This document shows, one piece after another, positions 51,620-59,905 of a stretch of DNA of 64,000 nucleotides. The notes under the pieces are model-generated. The model had not been told where the DNA came from. It did no database searches and saw nothing but the letters and a program-made list of their open reading frames with translations. The stretch's first letter is position 1, and the number at the start of each line of letters is the position of its first letter. The stretch comes from Pseudomonas sp. 31-12. GTDB lineage: Bacteria; Pseudomonadota; Gammaproteobacteria; Pseudomonadales; Pseudomonadaceae. The DNA is taken from contig NZ_CP029482.1 of assembly GCF_003151075.1 (NCBI RefSeq), positions 2,728,001 to 2,792,000 of the forward strand, read 5' to 3'. The position numbers were made by a program, and so were the translations under genes.

Positions 51620-52087
51620 TCAGAAAGGACGCAGTGGCAGGAACTTGCCGTCGAGGGTGATGACTGCGCGGTGGCCGCCTTCCGGGTCTTCGACTTTCTT
51701 CATGTCGAGCTTGAAGTTGATCGCGCTGATGATGCCGTCGCCGAACTGCTCATGAACCAGGGCTTTGAGCGTGGTGCCGTAGATCTGGATCATTTCATAG
51801 AAGCGGTAGATGGTCGGGTCGGTCGGCACGCCGGAGAGGCTGCCGCGCAGTGGAATGATTTGCAGGCGGGCCACGGCGTCGGCGTCCAGGTCGAGTTTTT
51901 CGCCGACCACTTTGGCGGCGGATTCCGGCAGCGGGTGCTGGCCGAGCAGGGCTGCGGTGACGTAGGCCAGGCTCAGGCCGGTGCCCTCGGCCATGTCTTC
52001 GAATGACAGGTTTTTGCGAGCTTTGGCGTCCAGAATTTTGGCGGTCAGTTCGAGGTTGGTGTCGTTATAAGCGTGGGACTGTTGCAC
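51620..52087 (-). CDS. cynS: Cyanase
   Basis: 155 aa, the family length. Converts cyanate and bicarbonate to ammonia and two CO2. Catalytic Arg95, Glu98 and Ser121 ([30 protein letters not shown]) are present, and ends [13 protein letters not shown] as usual. The start is GTG 52087, supported by AGGAGA at -10; a longer frame begins at TTG 52159 without support. Divergent from the LysR gene cynR. With the carbonic anhydrase it forms a cyanate detoxification and nitrogen-scavenging unit. Confidence 0.93.
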   Translation of the reverse strand: MQQSHAYNDTNLELTAKILDAKARKNLSFEDMAEGTGLSLAYVTAALLGQHPLPESAAKVVGEKLDLDADAVARLQIIPLRGSLSGVPTDPTIYRFYEMIQIYGTTLKALVHEQFGDGIISAINFKLDMKKVEDPEGGHRAVITLDGKFLPLRPF

Positions 52088-52180
52088 GGTGCTTCTCCTA
52101 TCGGCGTTGTGTTGCTTGGGTGTGAAGCAATCTTCTGCCGATTGATCCATAGCGTCCAAGACCGATATACAATGCTTTGC

Positions 52181-52195
52181 ATAAGTCCTGCCTAT
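52181..52195. promoter_or_regulatory. Candidate CynR (LysR-type) binding box
   Basis: ATAAGTCCTGCCTAT has the T-N11-A dyad form (ATA..TAT) and sits in the 122-base cynS/cynR gap just ahead of cynR, as expected for an autoregulating LysR protein that also acts on cynS. Confidence 0.4.
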
Positions 52196-52209
52196 AGATG
52201 GTGTTCACC

Positions 52210-53106
52210 ATGTTGCTGCGACATCTGCGTTACTTGCTGGCGGTTGCCGACCACGGCGGCTTCACCCGCGCCGCCGAGGCGCTGCACGTTTCACAACCGA
52301 CCCTGTCCCAGCAGATCCGCCAACTGGAAGAAACTCTGGGCGTGAGCCTGTTCGACCGAACGTCGCGCACGGTCAAGCCGACCGATGCGGGCGAGGCCTA
52401 CATCGAATGTGCACGTCGAGTGTTGGTGGAACTGGAGGCCGGCAAACGGGCGCTGCATGACGTGAAGGATTTGTCGCGCGGCACCTTGCGCCTGGCCATG
52501 ACGCCCACGTTCATGGCGTATCTGGTGGGACCGTTGGTGCGCGACTACGTGGCACGATTTCCCAACATCCACCTGCAGATTTTCGAGTTGTCGATGGATG
52601 ACATTGAGGCGGGGCTGGCGGATGACTCGCTGGACATCGCCATCGCCTTTACTCAGGTGCGAAATGCCGACATCGAGTCGATCCCGGCGTTTACCGAAAC
52701 CCTTGGGGTGATGGTAGGGCGGGATCACCCGTTATATGAACGCCAGGTCGCGTTGTCCGCTGAAGAGGTGGCGCAACTGGACTTTGCGCTGTTGGCCCAG
52801 GACTTCGTCACCCGCACTCGCATCGATGAATATTTTGCCCAGGAGCAAATCACGCCCAAGGTGGTGATTGAGGTCAACTCGGTGAGCACCTTGCTGGAGG
52901 TGATTCGACATACGGGCATCGCCACCATTCTCCCTGAGCCTATTGCCACTCAGGACCGGGCACTGCGCAGAATTCCGTTGCTGGGTGAAGCGCCTACGCG
53001 CGGGGCGGCGCTGCTTCGGCGCAAGAACAACTATCACAGCGCGGCGTCGGTGGCGTTCATGAATCTGGTGTTGGGCGCGGTGGCGACGGAGTCAGTCGTC
53101 CAGTGA
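52210..53106 (+). CDS. cynR: LysR-type regulator of the cyanate operon
   Basis: 298 aa. N-terminal winged helix-turn-helix (residues 1-60, LLRHLRYLLAVADHGGFTRA, VSQPTLSQQIRQLE) and an effector-binding domain. Divergent from cynS; strong likeness to CynR in GKRALHDVKDLSRGTLRLAM and the C-terminal LLRRKNNYHSAASVAF. ATG 52210 aligns with CynR; ATG 52198 is an alternative. It would activate cynS when cyanate is present. Confidence 0.87.
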   Translation: MLLRHLRYLLAVADHGGFTRAAEALHVSQPTLSQQIRQLEETLGVSLFDRTSRTVKPTDAGEAYIECARRVLVELEAGKRALHDVKDLSRGTLRLAMTPTFMAYLVGPLVRDYVARFPNIHLQIFELSMDDIEAGLADDSLDIAIAFTQVRNADIESIPAFTETLGVMVGRDHPLYERQVALSAEEVAQLDFALLAQDFVTRTRIDEYFAQEQITPKVVIEVNSVSTLLEVIRHTGIATILPEPIATQDRALRRIPLLGEAPTRGAALLRRKNNYHSAASVAFMNLVLGAVATESVVQ

Positions 53107-53397
53107 TTGGCAAACGCCGTTGGGGGCCTTGCCCGTGGAGCTTACGGTCACCGAGTCATCATCGGCGAGAACGATCGAAATCGTCACGCCTGATCCCTTG
53201 GCTTCGAAGCTGCGCTCTTTGATCATGGCTTTGGTTTCGGCTTCTACGTTGTTGATCAACACCGGTCCGTCCTGATCCGCGTGAACGATGATTTTTCCGG
53301 GGCATTCGACATCGAATGATGGAACACCTTCGATCTTGTTTGCGTGAGCAATCGTTGCAGTGGATAGCAACAGCAGAAATGTCAGGGCATTTTTCAT
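53092..53397 (-). CDS. Hypothetical exported protein, 101 aa
   Basis: Signal peptide (cleavage after ATIAHA), then a small, beta-rich mature part with two Cys (VECPGK and GVCQSLDD) that could form a disulfide. Its stop is within the cynR coding region (15-base convergent overlap). Not recognised. A good GCAAGTC-type weak ribosome-binding region only. Confidence 0.6.
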   Translation of the reverse strand: MKNALTFLLLLSTATIAHANKIEGVPSFDVECPGKIIVHADQDGPVLINNVEAETKAMIKERSFEAKGSGVTISIVLADDDSVTVSSTGKAPNGVCQSLDD

Positions 53398-53465
53398 CGC
53401 AAGTCTCCATGGGCACAGCAGCGAATACGCTTAACGATAGCTGCATTTGCCGCGCACGAGACAAA

Positions 53466-53508
53466 CAAAAAAAGGCCCCGCTCGATATTACGAGCGGGGC
53501 CTTTTTAT
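53466..53508. terminator. Bidirectional Rho-independent terminator
   Basis: AAAAAAAGGCCCCGCTCG-ATATTA-CGAGCGGGGCCTTTTT. An eleven-base-pair stem with flanking A and T runs upstream of the exported protein gene and downstream of the gene at 53530 (minus). Confidence 0.9.
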
Positions 53509-53529
53509 TGTTGAGCGGCGGGGGAGATA

Positions 53530-53859
53530 TCAGTAGAACCGGTCAATCACCCGAACTTCGTTCTGGTTCTGCATCGAGGCCCACGCCTGTTTCAGCGTTT
53601 GCAGAACATGACCGATGAAGTCCTTGTCGGCTGCGGCTTTCTTGCCGACATAGCCTTGGCCGCGACGGTACATCTTCAGTCGGGCCAGCAGGTTCTGGTT
53701 GTTCTGGTCGAACTCCGCTTCATGGGCGTGTGGCGACAGGCAATCGATATGAACCTGGCCCGATTTGCTGATCCACAGAATGTGGCTGTCGTGGCTGTCT
53801 TTTTGCGCCGCGAAGATGCGAGCCAGTTCATCGATAGTAGGTTGATTGTTCAGATTCAT
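53530..53859 (-). CDS. Hypothetical protein, 109 aa
   Basis: Cytoplasmic, hydrophilic: NQPTIDELARIFAAQKDSHD, then HILWISKSGQVHIDCLSP, ending in a helical VLQTLKQAWASMQNQNEVRV. One Cys. I do not recognise the family. AGGGG ribosome-binding site before ATG 53859; terminator at 53466 follows it. Confidence 0.65.
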   Translation of the reverse strand: MNLNNQPTIDELARIFAAQKDSHDSHILWISKSGQVHIDCLSPHAHEAEFDQNNQNLLARLKMYRRGQGYVGKKAAADKDFIGHVLQTLKQAWASMQNQNEVRVIDRFY

Positions 53860-54377
53860 AATATGCCCCTTGACCATTTGGTGATCTTTCAAAGTTGATT
53901 CGCTAATACAGGTAGCCCATCGGTTAGTTGATCCCTGGCACCGAAACCAGGACGTCAGCGGTCAGCCGTCAATTCGACGGGGTCTCGCGTCTGTTGCATG
54001 TAGTCGTGTTGAATAACTGCTACGCAATAGCGTCACAACGAAGAGAAGCAGCGAAAACCTGGAGGCCACCGCCGACTTTTGAGGGTCGGCCACAAGCTTC
54101 ATGAGGATTGATCGCCAGCGCTTCTCGTCTTTGTACTGGACGTTCGGGCCAGGTCAGCTTCTTCAATCTGCCTTGTGGGCAGCGTGTATCCGGGAAAAAC
54201 AGCTCGGCGGTCAGACGAGCTTGCTCAAACATGTTGCCTTACTCCCGATCGGGGAGATGTCTGCATCATGCAAGGGCAAATCGGAGGCGTCAACCGTTAT
54301 GTAGTGATTATTTTCAGTCACTACATATTGTCGGACAAAGCGCTTTGGAATTAAAAACGGGAGTCGCGAGGTGCCAG
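53860..54377. other. 518-base interval without a supported gene
   Basis: More A/T-rich in part (about 54300-54340). A minus-strand frame of 70 codons at 54020-54232 has a plausible composition but no recognised domain, no good ribosome-binding site and no family match; it may be decayed coding sequence. No repeat of the REP families is seen. Confidence 0.4.
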
Positions 54378-54890
54378 TCAGGACGATGGCAGCGGGTGTT
54401 GGAAGCGGTAGAAGGTGCAAGGATAACCGTCTACCGGCAGCTGATGCAGGGTGAATCCATCGTCCGCGAGTTCAGGCATCACCGTGGCCCAGAACCGCCG
54501 TGCAGGCAGGTTCGCGTCGATGTGGAAAATCTGCCATTGACCGGGGAACCGGCTCAAGAGGGTAGACACGACAAACTTCGCGACACCTTGGCCACGAAAG
54601 CGCCGACTGACAAACAAGTAGCCGATGTTGTGCTCGGCGCCGTCGATATGCGTGTCGTCGTCCACGGTCACGAAACCGGCGAGTTCACCGCCCACCTTGA
54701 CCAGAAATGGCTGGGTCCCAGGCTTGCGCCAGTAATCTTGGTTGGATCGGATGTCGAAGAAACCGTGCTCGCCGAGTTTCAGCGGTAGAAACTCGCTGAA
54801 GTCGTGCATGTAGAACTGCATCAGGTTTTCGATCGTTTCCAGTTCGTCGCGGTGTGCGGCGTGCAGTTCAATCGAAGGCATGCTGGGCAT
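54378..54890 (-). CDS. GNAT family N-acetyltransferase
   Basis: 170 aa. The acetyl-CoA site is IGYLFVSRRFRGQGVAKFVV (about residues 87-106) and the substrate side has FITVDDDTHIDG-like FVTVDDDTH. The C-terminus (HIDANLPARRFWATVMPEL) is normal. Acceptor unknown. Starts at ATG 54890 or 54881. It lies 40 bases downstream of the GST gene on the same strand, so both may be one transcript. Confidence 0.83.
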   Translation of the reverse strand: MPSMPSIELHAAHRDELETIENLMQFYMHDFSEFLPLKLGEHGFFDIRSNQDYWRKPGTQPFLVKVGGELAGFVTVDDDTHIDGAEHNIGYLFVSRRFRGQGVAKFVVSTLLSRFPGQWQIFHIDANLPARRFWATVMPELADDGFTLHQLPVDGYPCTFYRFQHPLPSS

Positions 54891-54930
54891 CTCTCCAGAT
54901 GCGGGCCGTCCGTGGCCCTTTCGGGATCAC

Positions 54931-55560
54931 TCAGTGGGGCGCGAAGTCGTACGTGCCACCCGTCTTCAACGCCGCCGCGTAAGCAGGACGTGCCTGGAAG
55001 CGTTCAACCCAGGCCGTTACATGAGGGTAGTTGCCCAGCTTGCCCTGGGCGCGGGCAATCTCACCGATAAAGCTCATCTGGATGTCGGCGGCGCTGAACT
55101 CGTCACCGAGCAGGTAATCGGACTGGCTCAAGGCCGTGTCGAGGTAGCCGAGGTAGTTGGCCACTTCCGAGTTGATACGCGGATGCAGCGGCGCACCGGC
55201 CTCACCCAGGCGCCCGACGTACAGGTTCAGCATCAGCGGCAGCATGGCCGAACCTTCGGCGAAGTGCAGCCACTGGACGTATTCGTCGTAGGCGGCGGTG
55301 GACGGGTCCGGTTGCAGGCGGCCTTGGCCATGACGGCGGATCAGGTAGTCAATGATGGCCGAGGATTCGATCAGCTTTTGCGCGCCATCTTCGATGACCG
55401 GCGATTTGCCCAGGGCGTTGATCGCTTTCAATTCCGGCGGGGCCAGATTAGTTTTCGGGTCACGCTGATAGCGTTTCAGCTCATAAGGAATGGCCAGTTC
55501 TTCCAGCAGCCAGAGAATCCGTTGGGAGCGGGAGTTGTTCAGGTGGTGCACGATAATCAT
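54931..55560 (-). CDS. Glutathione S-transferase family protein
   Basis: 209 aa. Thioredoxin-like N-terminal domain with HLNNSRSQRILWLLEELAIP (Ser as likely activating residue) and the cis-Pro motif GKSPVIEDGAQKLIESSAI, then a helical C-terminal domain. ATG 55560 was chosen over TTG 55566. A half REP lies immediately upstream (55571-55607), so its promoter is close to or beyond that element. Confidence 0.87.
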   Translation of the reverse strand: MIIVHHLNNSRSQRILWLLEELAIPYELKRYQRDPKTNLAPPELKAINALGKSPVIEDGAQKLIESSAIIDYLIRRHGQGRLQPDPSTAAYDEYVQWLHFAEGSAMLPLMLNLYVGRLGEAGAPLHPRINSEVANYLGYLDTALSQSDYLLGDEFSAADIQMSFIGEIARAQGKLGNYPHVTAWVERFQARPAYAAALKTGGTYDFAPH

Positions 55561-55570
55561 AAACAAGATT

Positions 55571-55607
55571 CCTGTAGCAGCTGTCGAGTGAAACGAGGCT
55601 GCGTTGC
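55571..55607. repeat. Half of the CTGTAGCAGCTGTCGAGTG palindrome family
   Basis: CTGTAGCAGCTGTCGAGTGA then AACGAGGCTGCG, identical to the right arm of the palindrome at 31388-31471 over about 34 bases. The other arm is absent. Confidence 0.7.
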
Positions 55608-55675
55608 TTTTTAGAAAAGGGGGCCATCGCCGGGCTTGAAGAACACTAGACCATCACGGCCCATCCGAAGTGCCC

Positions 55676-57625
55676 TCACGCTTTGCTGGTCGGTTTCGCC
55701 GCGCGCTTGGTGCCCGTCGCTGGCTTGCGCTTGGCAGTTTTTCGTTTGTTTTTCCACGGTGTGGCACCCCGTCCGGCCGGGCTCGCCGGCCCGCTGATGG
55801 TCAGGCTCAGGCCGGCGCAACGGGCGACCTGCTTGCTCATCCACGCGGCCTGCTTGGTGACGAATTCTTCCAGACTCATCTCGCCGCTCTGCACCATGTC
55901 CAGCGCCTGTTCCCAGATCGCCGTAGTGCCGGGATCGGCAATCGCGCGCGGCACCGCATCGATCAGGCTGAAGGCGGCCGGAGTCGCGGCCAGGGCCTTG
56001 CCGTTCTTGATCAGATAGCCGCGGTCGAGCAGGCCCTGGATGATCGAGGCGCGAGTCGCTTCGGTGCCAATGCCGGTGGTGTCCTTGAGCTTCTGTTTGA
56101 GCAGCGGGTCTTCCACCAGTTTGGCGACGTTCTTCATCGCCTTGATCAGGTCGCCTTCGGTGAATGGCTTGGGCGGTTGCGTCCAGAGGTCCTTGAGCTT
56201 CACGTCGGCCACCGCGTAGTCCCGCCCTTCGGCCAATGCCGGCAGGGTTTGCGGTGCCGGTGCCTCGCGACCCTTGGCCGGGGCGAGCGCTTCAGGCAGG
56301 GCGCGTTTCCAGCCCGGCTCGACGATCTGCTTGCCGACGGCACGCAAGGCTTCACCGGCGCAATCGAAGTCCGCCTGGGTGCGGTCGTATTCATGGTTGG
56401 GAAGGAACTGCGCCAGATAACGCGCACGGATCAGCGTGTAGACCGCTCGTTGCTTGCCCACCAGTCGATCAAGATTCTTTGCGGCAGCCGTGGGGATGAT
56501 GCCGTGGTGAGCCGTGACCTTGGCATCGTTCCAGGCCCGTGAACGGCGCTGTGGCTCCAGGTGATCGTTCAAGGCGTCAAGAGACGGATCGGCCTGCCGG
56601 AGCGCGGCGAGAATGCCCGGGGCTTCGCTGTGCTGGCTCAACGGCAGGAAACCGCAATCGCTGCGCGGGTAGGTGATGACCTTGTGGGTTTCGTAGAGCG
56701 CCTGGGCGATGTCGAGGGTTTCCTGGGCGCCGAGCCCGAGCTTCTTCGAACAGACTTCCTGCAAGGTGCCCAGGTCGAACGGAAGGGGCGCGATTTCACG
56801 CATCCGCTCGGTGCGCAACTTGATCACCCGGGCGCTCGCCGCGCTGCTGATGGCGGCGGCCGCTTGCTGGGCCAGCGCCTGATTCAGGCAGCGATCCTGA
56901 TCGTCACAGACGTCGGAGGCCGCACGCCACTGGGCGGTGAACGCCGTGCCGTCGTGCAACAACTGCACGTCGATGGCCCAATAGGCGACCGGCACGAAAT
57001 CGGCAATGCTGCGATCGCGATCCACCACCAGCCGCAAGGTTGGTGTCTGCACCCGGCCCACCGGCAACACGCCCTGATAACCGGACTGCCGGCCCAGCAA
57101 CGTGAACAAGCGGCTCATGTTCATCCCGATCAGCCAGTCGGCCCGGGAACGCCCCAGCGCCGAATGATAAAGGCTGAACGTCTCGGCCCCCGGCTTGAGC
57201 GCCGCCAGCGCCTTGCGTATCGACGCATCGTCCAGCGCCGACAGCCACAGTCGCCGGATCGGCCCGCGATAGCGGCAATGCTCCACCAGCTCCCGGGCAA
57301 TCATCTCGCCCTCACGGTCGGCGTCGGTGGCGATGACCAGTTCATCAGCCTCGCCGAGCAAGCGTTTGACCGCCTTGTACTGGCTGGCCGTGCGCGGTTT
57401 GACCGTCATCTTCCATTTTTCCGGAATGATCGGCAGGTCCGCCAATACCCAGCGCTTGTAGCGTGCGTCGTAGGCATCCGGCGGCGCGGTTTCCAGCAGA
57501 TGGCCGATGCACCAGGTCACCGTGACGTCCGTCCCCAGCCAGCAACCGTCGCCCCGACGCTTGGCGCCGAGTACCGCCGCGATGTCTTTGGCCTGGGAAG
57601 GTTTTTCACAGAGGTACAGCTGCAT
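55676..57625 (-). CDS. topB: DNA topoisomerase III
   Basis: 649 aa type IA topoisomerase, near the usual 650 aa. The Toprim domain (LYLCEKPSQAKDIAAVLG, later DADREGEM) carries the metal site; catalytic Tyr319 lies in KVITYPRSDCGFLP. Core motifs GRVQTPTLRLVVDRD are present. The C-terminus is a Lys/Arg-rich tail (NKRKTAKRKPATGTKR) rather than zinc ribbons. Decatenates DNA and resolves recombination intermediates. ATG 57625 gives MQLYLCEKPSQ, the family start. Confidence 0.93.
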   Translation of the reverse strand: MQLYLCEKPSQAKDIAAVLGAKRRGDGCWLGTDVTVTWCIGHLLETAPPDAYDARYKRWVLADLPIIPEKWKMTVKPRTASQYKAVKRLLGEADELVIATDADREGEMIARELVEHCRYRGPIRRLWLSALDDASIRKALAALKPGAETFSLYHSALGRSRADWLIGMNMSRLFTLLGRQSGYQGVLPVGRVQTPTLRLVVDRDRSIADFVPVAYWAIDVQLLHDGTAFTAQWRAASDVCDDQDRCLNQALAQQAAAAISSAASARVIKLRTERMREIAPLPFDLGTLQEVCSKKLGLGAQETLDIAQALYETHKVITYPRSDCGFLPLSQHSEAPGILAALRQADPSLDALNDHLEPQRRSRAWNDAKVTAHHGIIPTAAAKNLDRLVGKQRAVYTLIRARYLAQFLPNHEYDRTQADFDCAGEALRAVGKQIVEPGWKRALPEALAPAKGREAPAPQTLPALAEGRDYAVADVKLKDLWTQPPKPFTEGDLIKAMKNVAKLVEDPLLKQKLKDTTGIGTEATRASIIQGLLDRGYLIKNGKALAATPAAFSLIDAVPRAIADPGTTAIWEQALDMVQSGEMSLEEFVTKQAAWMSKQVARCAGLSLTISGPASPAGRGATPWKNKRKTAKRKPATGTKRAAKPTSKA

Positions 57626-57746
57626 AACCACCATCGTTCATCAAGTGTGCAAGAGGCGCACAGAATGGCCGGTGATGAGCAATGGATCAATCATTATCTG
57701 TATGGATGTACAGCAAAGCTGTTGCGTTTGTTTGCGGCAGCCAAAA

Positions 57747-57864
57747 CACCCCGTTCGGCTGCGAAGCCGTCGTGTCGGCGAATTTTGGGTTATACCTGAC
57801 ACTTCGCAGTCTCAGATTCTGAGGCCGCTGCGCAGATGAGAGGGAGCAAGCTCCCTCGCTACAT
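57747..57864. repeat. Degenerate REP, GTGGCGAGGG family
   Basis: Left CCCCGTTCGGCTGCGAAGCC and right GGGAGCAAGCTCCCTCGCTAC arms remain around an eroded centre. It occupies the 295-base topB/DUF427 gap. Confidence 0.55.
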
Positions 57865-57920
57865 GAGCGGGGCGTAAATCTTGCCCCACAGGTCCATCAC
57901 CGTCATGAGGAATGCATTCC

Positions 57921-58286
57921 ATGAGCACCGGTCCCAGTCCTGTCATCACCATCGCCGAGCAGCCGGGCTGCCTGTTGGTGAAGTTTCACGGTATTCAAGT
58001 GGCCGCGTCGACGCGTGCGCTGGTGCTGCTGGAGGCCAATTATCCTCCGGTGTATTACGTGCCCTGGGAGGACATCGCCGAAGAGTATTACGCCCGGACC
58101 GACCACACGAGCTATTGCCCGTACAAGGGTGATGCCACTTATTACAGTTTGCAGATCCCGGGGCATGAGGGCGCTAATGCGGTGTGGCGCTATGAGAATC
58201 CCAAAGTGTCGGTGGATCAGATTCGCGGGTATGTGGCGTTCTATCCCGATCAGGTCACGTTTGAGGTGCTCAAAGACGTTGAGTGA
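57921..58286 (+). CDS. DUF427 domain protein
   Basis: 121 aa. VVFYV-like PPVYYVPWEDIAEEYYARTD, then TSYCPYKGDATYYSLQI and NAVWRYENPKVSVDQIRGYV and VAFYPDQV are the DUF427 signature. The protein is a single beta-roll domain of unknown activity. ATG 57921 has a GAGGAATGC site; it stands alone between REP elements. Confidence 0.88.
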   Translation: MSTGPSPVITIAEQPGCLLVKFHGIQVAASTRALVLLEANYPPVYYVPWEDIAEEYYARTDHTSYCPYKGDATYYSLQIPGHEGANAVWRYENPKVSVDQIRGYVAFYPDQVTFEVLKDVE

Positions 58287-58338
58287 ACCGCATTGACGGC
58301 AACGCAGTGCTCTCAAACCATCCTTGTCGAACACAAAA

Positions 58339-58463
58339 CCTGTGGCGAGGGGATTTATCCCCGTTGGGCTGCGAAGCGGCCCCCTGCGTCCGTTCAGACC
58401 GACCGAGTTGTCTGGATTTACGACTGCTTCGCAGCCGAACGGGGATAAATCCCCTCGCCACAA
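58339..58463. repeat. REPIN, GTGGCGAGGG family
   Basis: CTGTGGCGAGGGGATTTATC and GATAAATCCCCTCGCCACAA arms around GGCTGCGAAGC palindromes. Almost the same as the element at 59700-59823; the two flank the lldD-like gene. Confidence 0.85.
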
Positions 58464-58508
58464 GGGCCCCTTGCCACAAACGTTAAGTAAACGACATTGC
58501 CCGCACCC

Positions 58509-59651
58509 TCAGCGAACAGCTCCCACCAACGTCGATTCATCAATCTGACCAATCGAAGTTACCCCGGTCAGCGTCATGGCCACGCGCATTTCCTTGGCGA
58601 AAATATCCAGCATGTTCTCCACCCCGCGTTGCCCATCGGCGGCCAGCGCATAGGCCATGGATCGCCCGAGCAATACGCCTTTCGCGCCCATGGCCAGCAT
58701 CCGCACAACATCCAGCCCCGAGCGGATGCCCGAGTCGACCAGCACCGTCAAATCATTGCCCACCGCCTGCATGATCGGCGGCAACGCCTTGGTGGTGGAG
58801 AGCACGCCGTCCAGCTGCCGTCCGCCATGGTTCGACACCACAATGCCATCCGCGCCGAAACTGACCGCGTCCTTGGCATCCTGAGGGTCGAGGATGCCCT
58901 TGATGATCATCGGGCCTTTCCAGAATTCACGAATCCACTCCAGATCGCTCCAGCTGATCGACGGGTCGAAATTGTTGGCCAGCCAGCCCATGTAGTCTTC
59001 GAGCGTGACGGCTTTGCCCAGGTACTTCGAGATGTTGCCCAGGTCGTGCGGACGGCCCATGACGCCGACGTTGAACGCCCAGTCGGGTTTGGTCATGGCC
59101 TGAAGCATTCGCCGCGATGACGCAAATGGCCCCGACATGCCTGAATGCGCGTCCCGGTAGCGGGCGCCGGGGGTAGGCATGTCGACGGTAAACACCAGAT
59201 TTTTCACGCCGGCGGCCTTCGCGCGCTCCAGCGCGTTTTTCATGAAGCCCCGGTCTTTCAATACGTACAACTGAAACCAGATGGATTGCTGGCTCTGCGC
59301 CGCGACTTCCTCGATCGAACACACCGACACCGTTGAAAGGCACAGGGGAATGCCTTTGTTCTCTGCCGCTCTGACCGCCTGTACTTCACCTCGGCGGGCG
59401 AACATGCCCGTCAGGCCGACCGGCGCCAATATGACGGGCATTGAAAGTGGTTGATCGAAAAGGGTGGTTTCCAGGCTCAGGGTTTCGACGTTTTTCAGAA
59501 TGCGTTGACGCAGGCTGATGCCTGTCAGGTCGGCGCTGTTGGCCCGTAGCGTGTGCTCGGCATAAGCCCCGCCATCGATGTAATCGAACAGAAAACGGGG
59601 GAGTTTGCGGCGTGCTGCCTCGCGGTAGTCGGATGCGGATGAAATGATCAT
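58509..59651 (-). CDS. lldD: FMN-dependent alpha-hydroxy acid dehydrogenase (LldD-like)
   Basis: 380 aa flavoprotein. [15 protein letters not shown] at the N-terminus, [12 protein letters not shown] (catalytic His and Arg) near residue 274 and [20 protein letters not shown] near 302 are diagnostic. Oxidises L-lactate to pyruvate; relatives oxidise mandelate or other hydroxy acids. It lies in the minus-strand set with an MHS transporter and a GMC oxidoreductase and has no lldP/lldR neighbour, so the substrate may not be lactate. The length and start ATG 59651 fit the family. Confidence 0.85.
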   Translation of the reverse strand: MIISSASDYREAARRKLPRFLFDYIDGGAYAEHTLRANSADLTGISLRQRILKNVETLSLETTLFDQPLSMPVILAPVGLTGMFARRGEVQAVRAAENKGIPLCLSTVSVCSIEEVAAQSQQSIWFQLYVLKDRGFMKNALERAKAAGVKNLVFTVDMPTPGARYRDAHSGMSGPFASSRRMLQAMTKPDWAFNVGVMGRPHDLGNISKYLGKAVTLEDYMGWLANNFDPSISWSDLEWIREFWKGPMIIKGILDPQDAKDAVSFGADGIVVSNHGGRQLDGVLSTTKALPPIMQAVGNDLTVLVDSGIRSGLDVVRMLAMGAKGVLLGRSMAYALAADGQRGVENMLDIFAKEMRVAMTLTGVTSIGQIDESTLVGAVR

Positions 59652-59699
59652 GGTGCCTCGGTCTGGTGAGTGTCGGGGCTGTAGAGACCGTTGAGCTTA

Positions 59700-59823
59700 C
59701 CTGTGGTGAGGGGATTTATCCCCGTTGGGCTGCGAAGCGGCCCCAGCGTTCTTTCATACTGAATGAGTTGTCTGGATTTACGACTGCTTCGCAGCCGAAC
59801 GGGGATAAATCCCCTCGCCACAA
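59700..59823. repeat. REPIN, GTGGCGAGGG family
   Basis: CTGTGGTGAGGGGATTTATC left arm (one base changed) and GATAAATCCCCTCGCCACAA right arm. Lies between the MHS transporter and lldD-like genes. Confidence 0.85.
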
Positions 59824-59905
59824 AAGCCCCCTCGCCACAAATGTGTCGCCCCGGGCTTGAGTGAACAGTATCACCGCAGCGCGGGGCGTTATTTCACGGT
59901 CGCTA

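Noticed and set aside
54020..54232. 70-codon minus-strand gene
   Set aside because: Composition is plausible, but no recognised domain, weak ribosome-binding site and no conserved neighbour. Kept only as a note on the 53860-54377 interval.
35984..59651. A complete lactate operon (lldP with lldD)
   Set aside because: The permease and the dehydrogenase are about 21 kb apart with unrelated genes between; lldE and lldR are missing.
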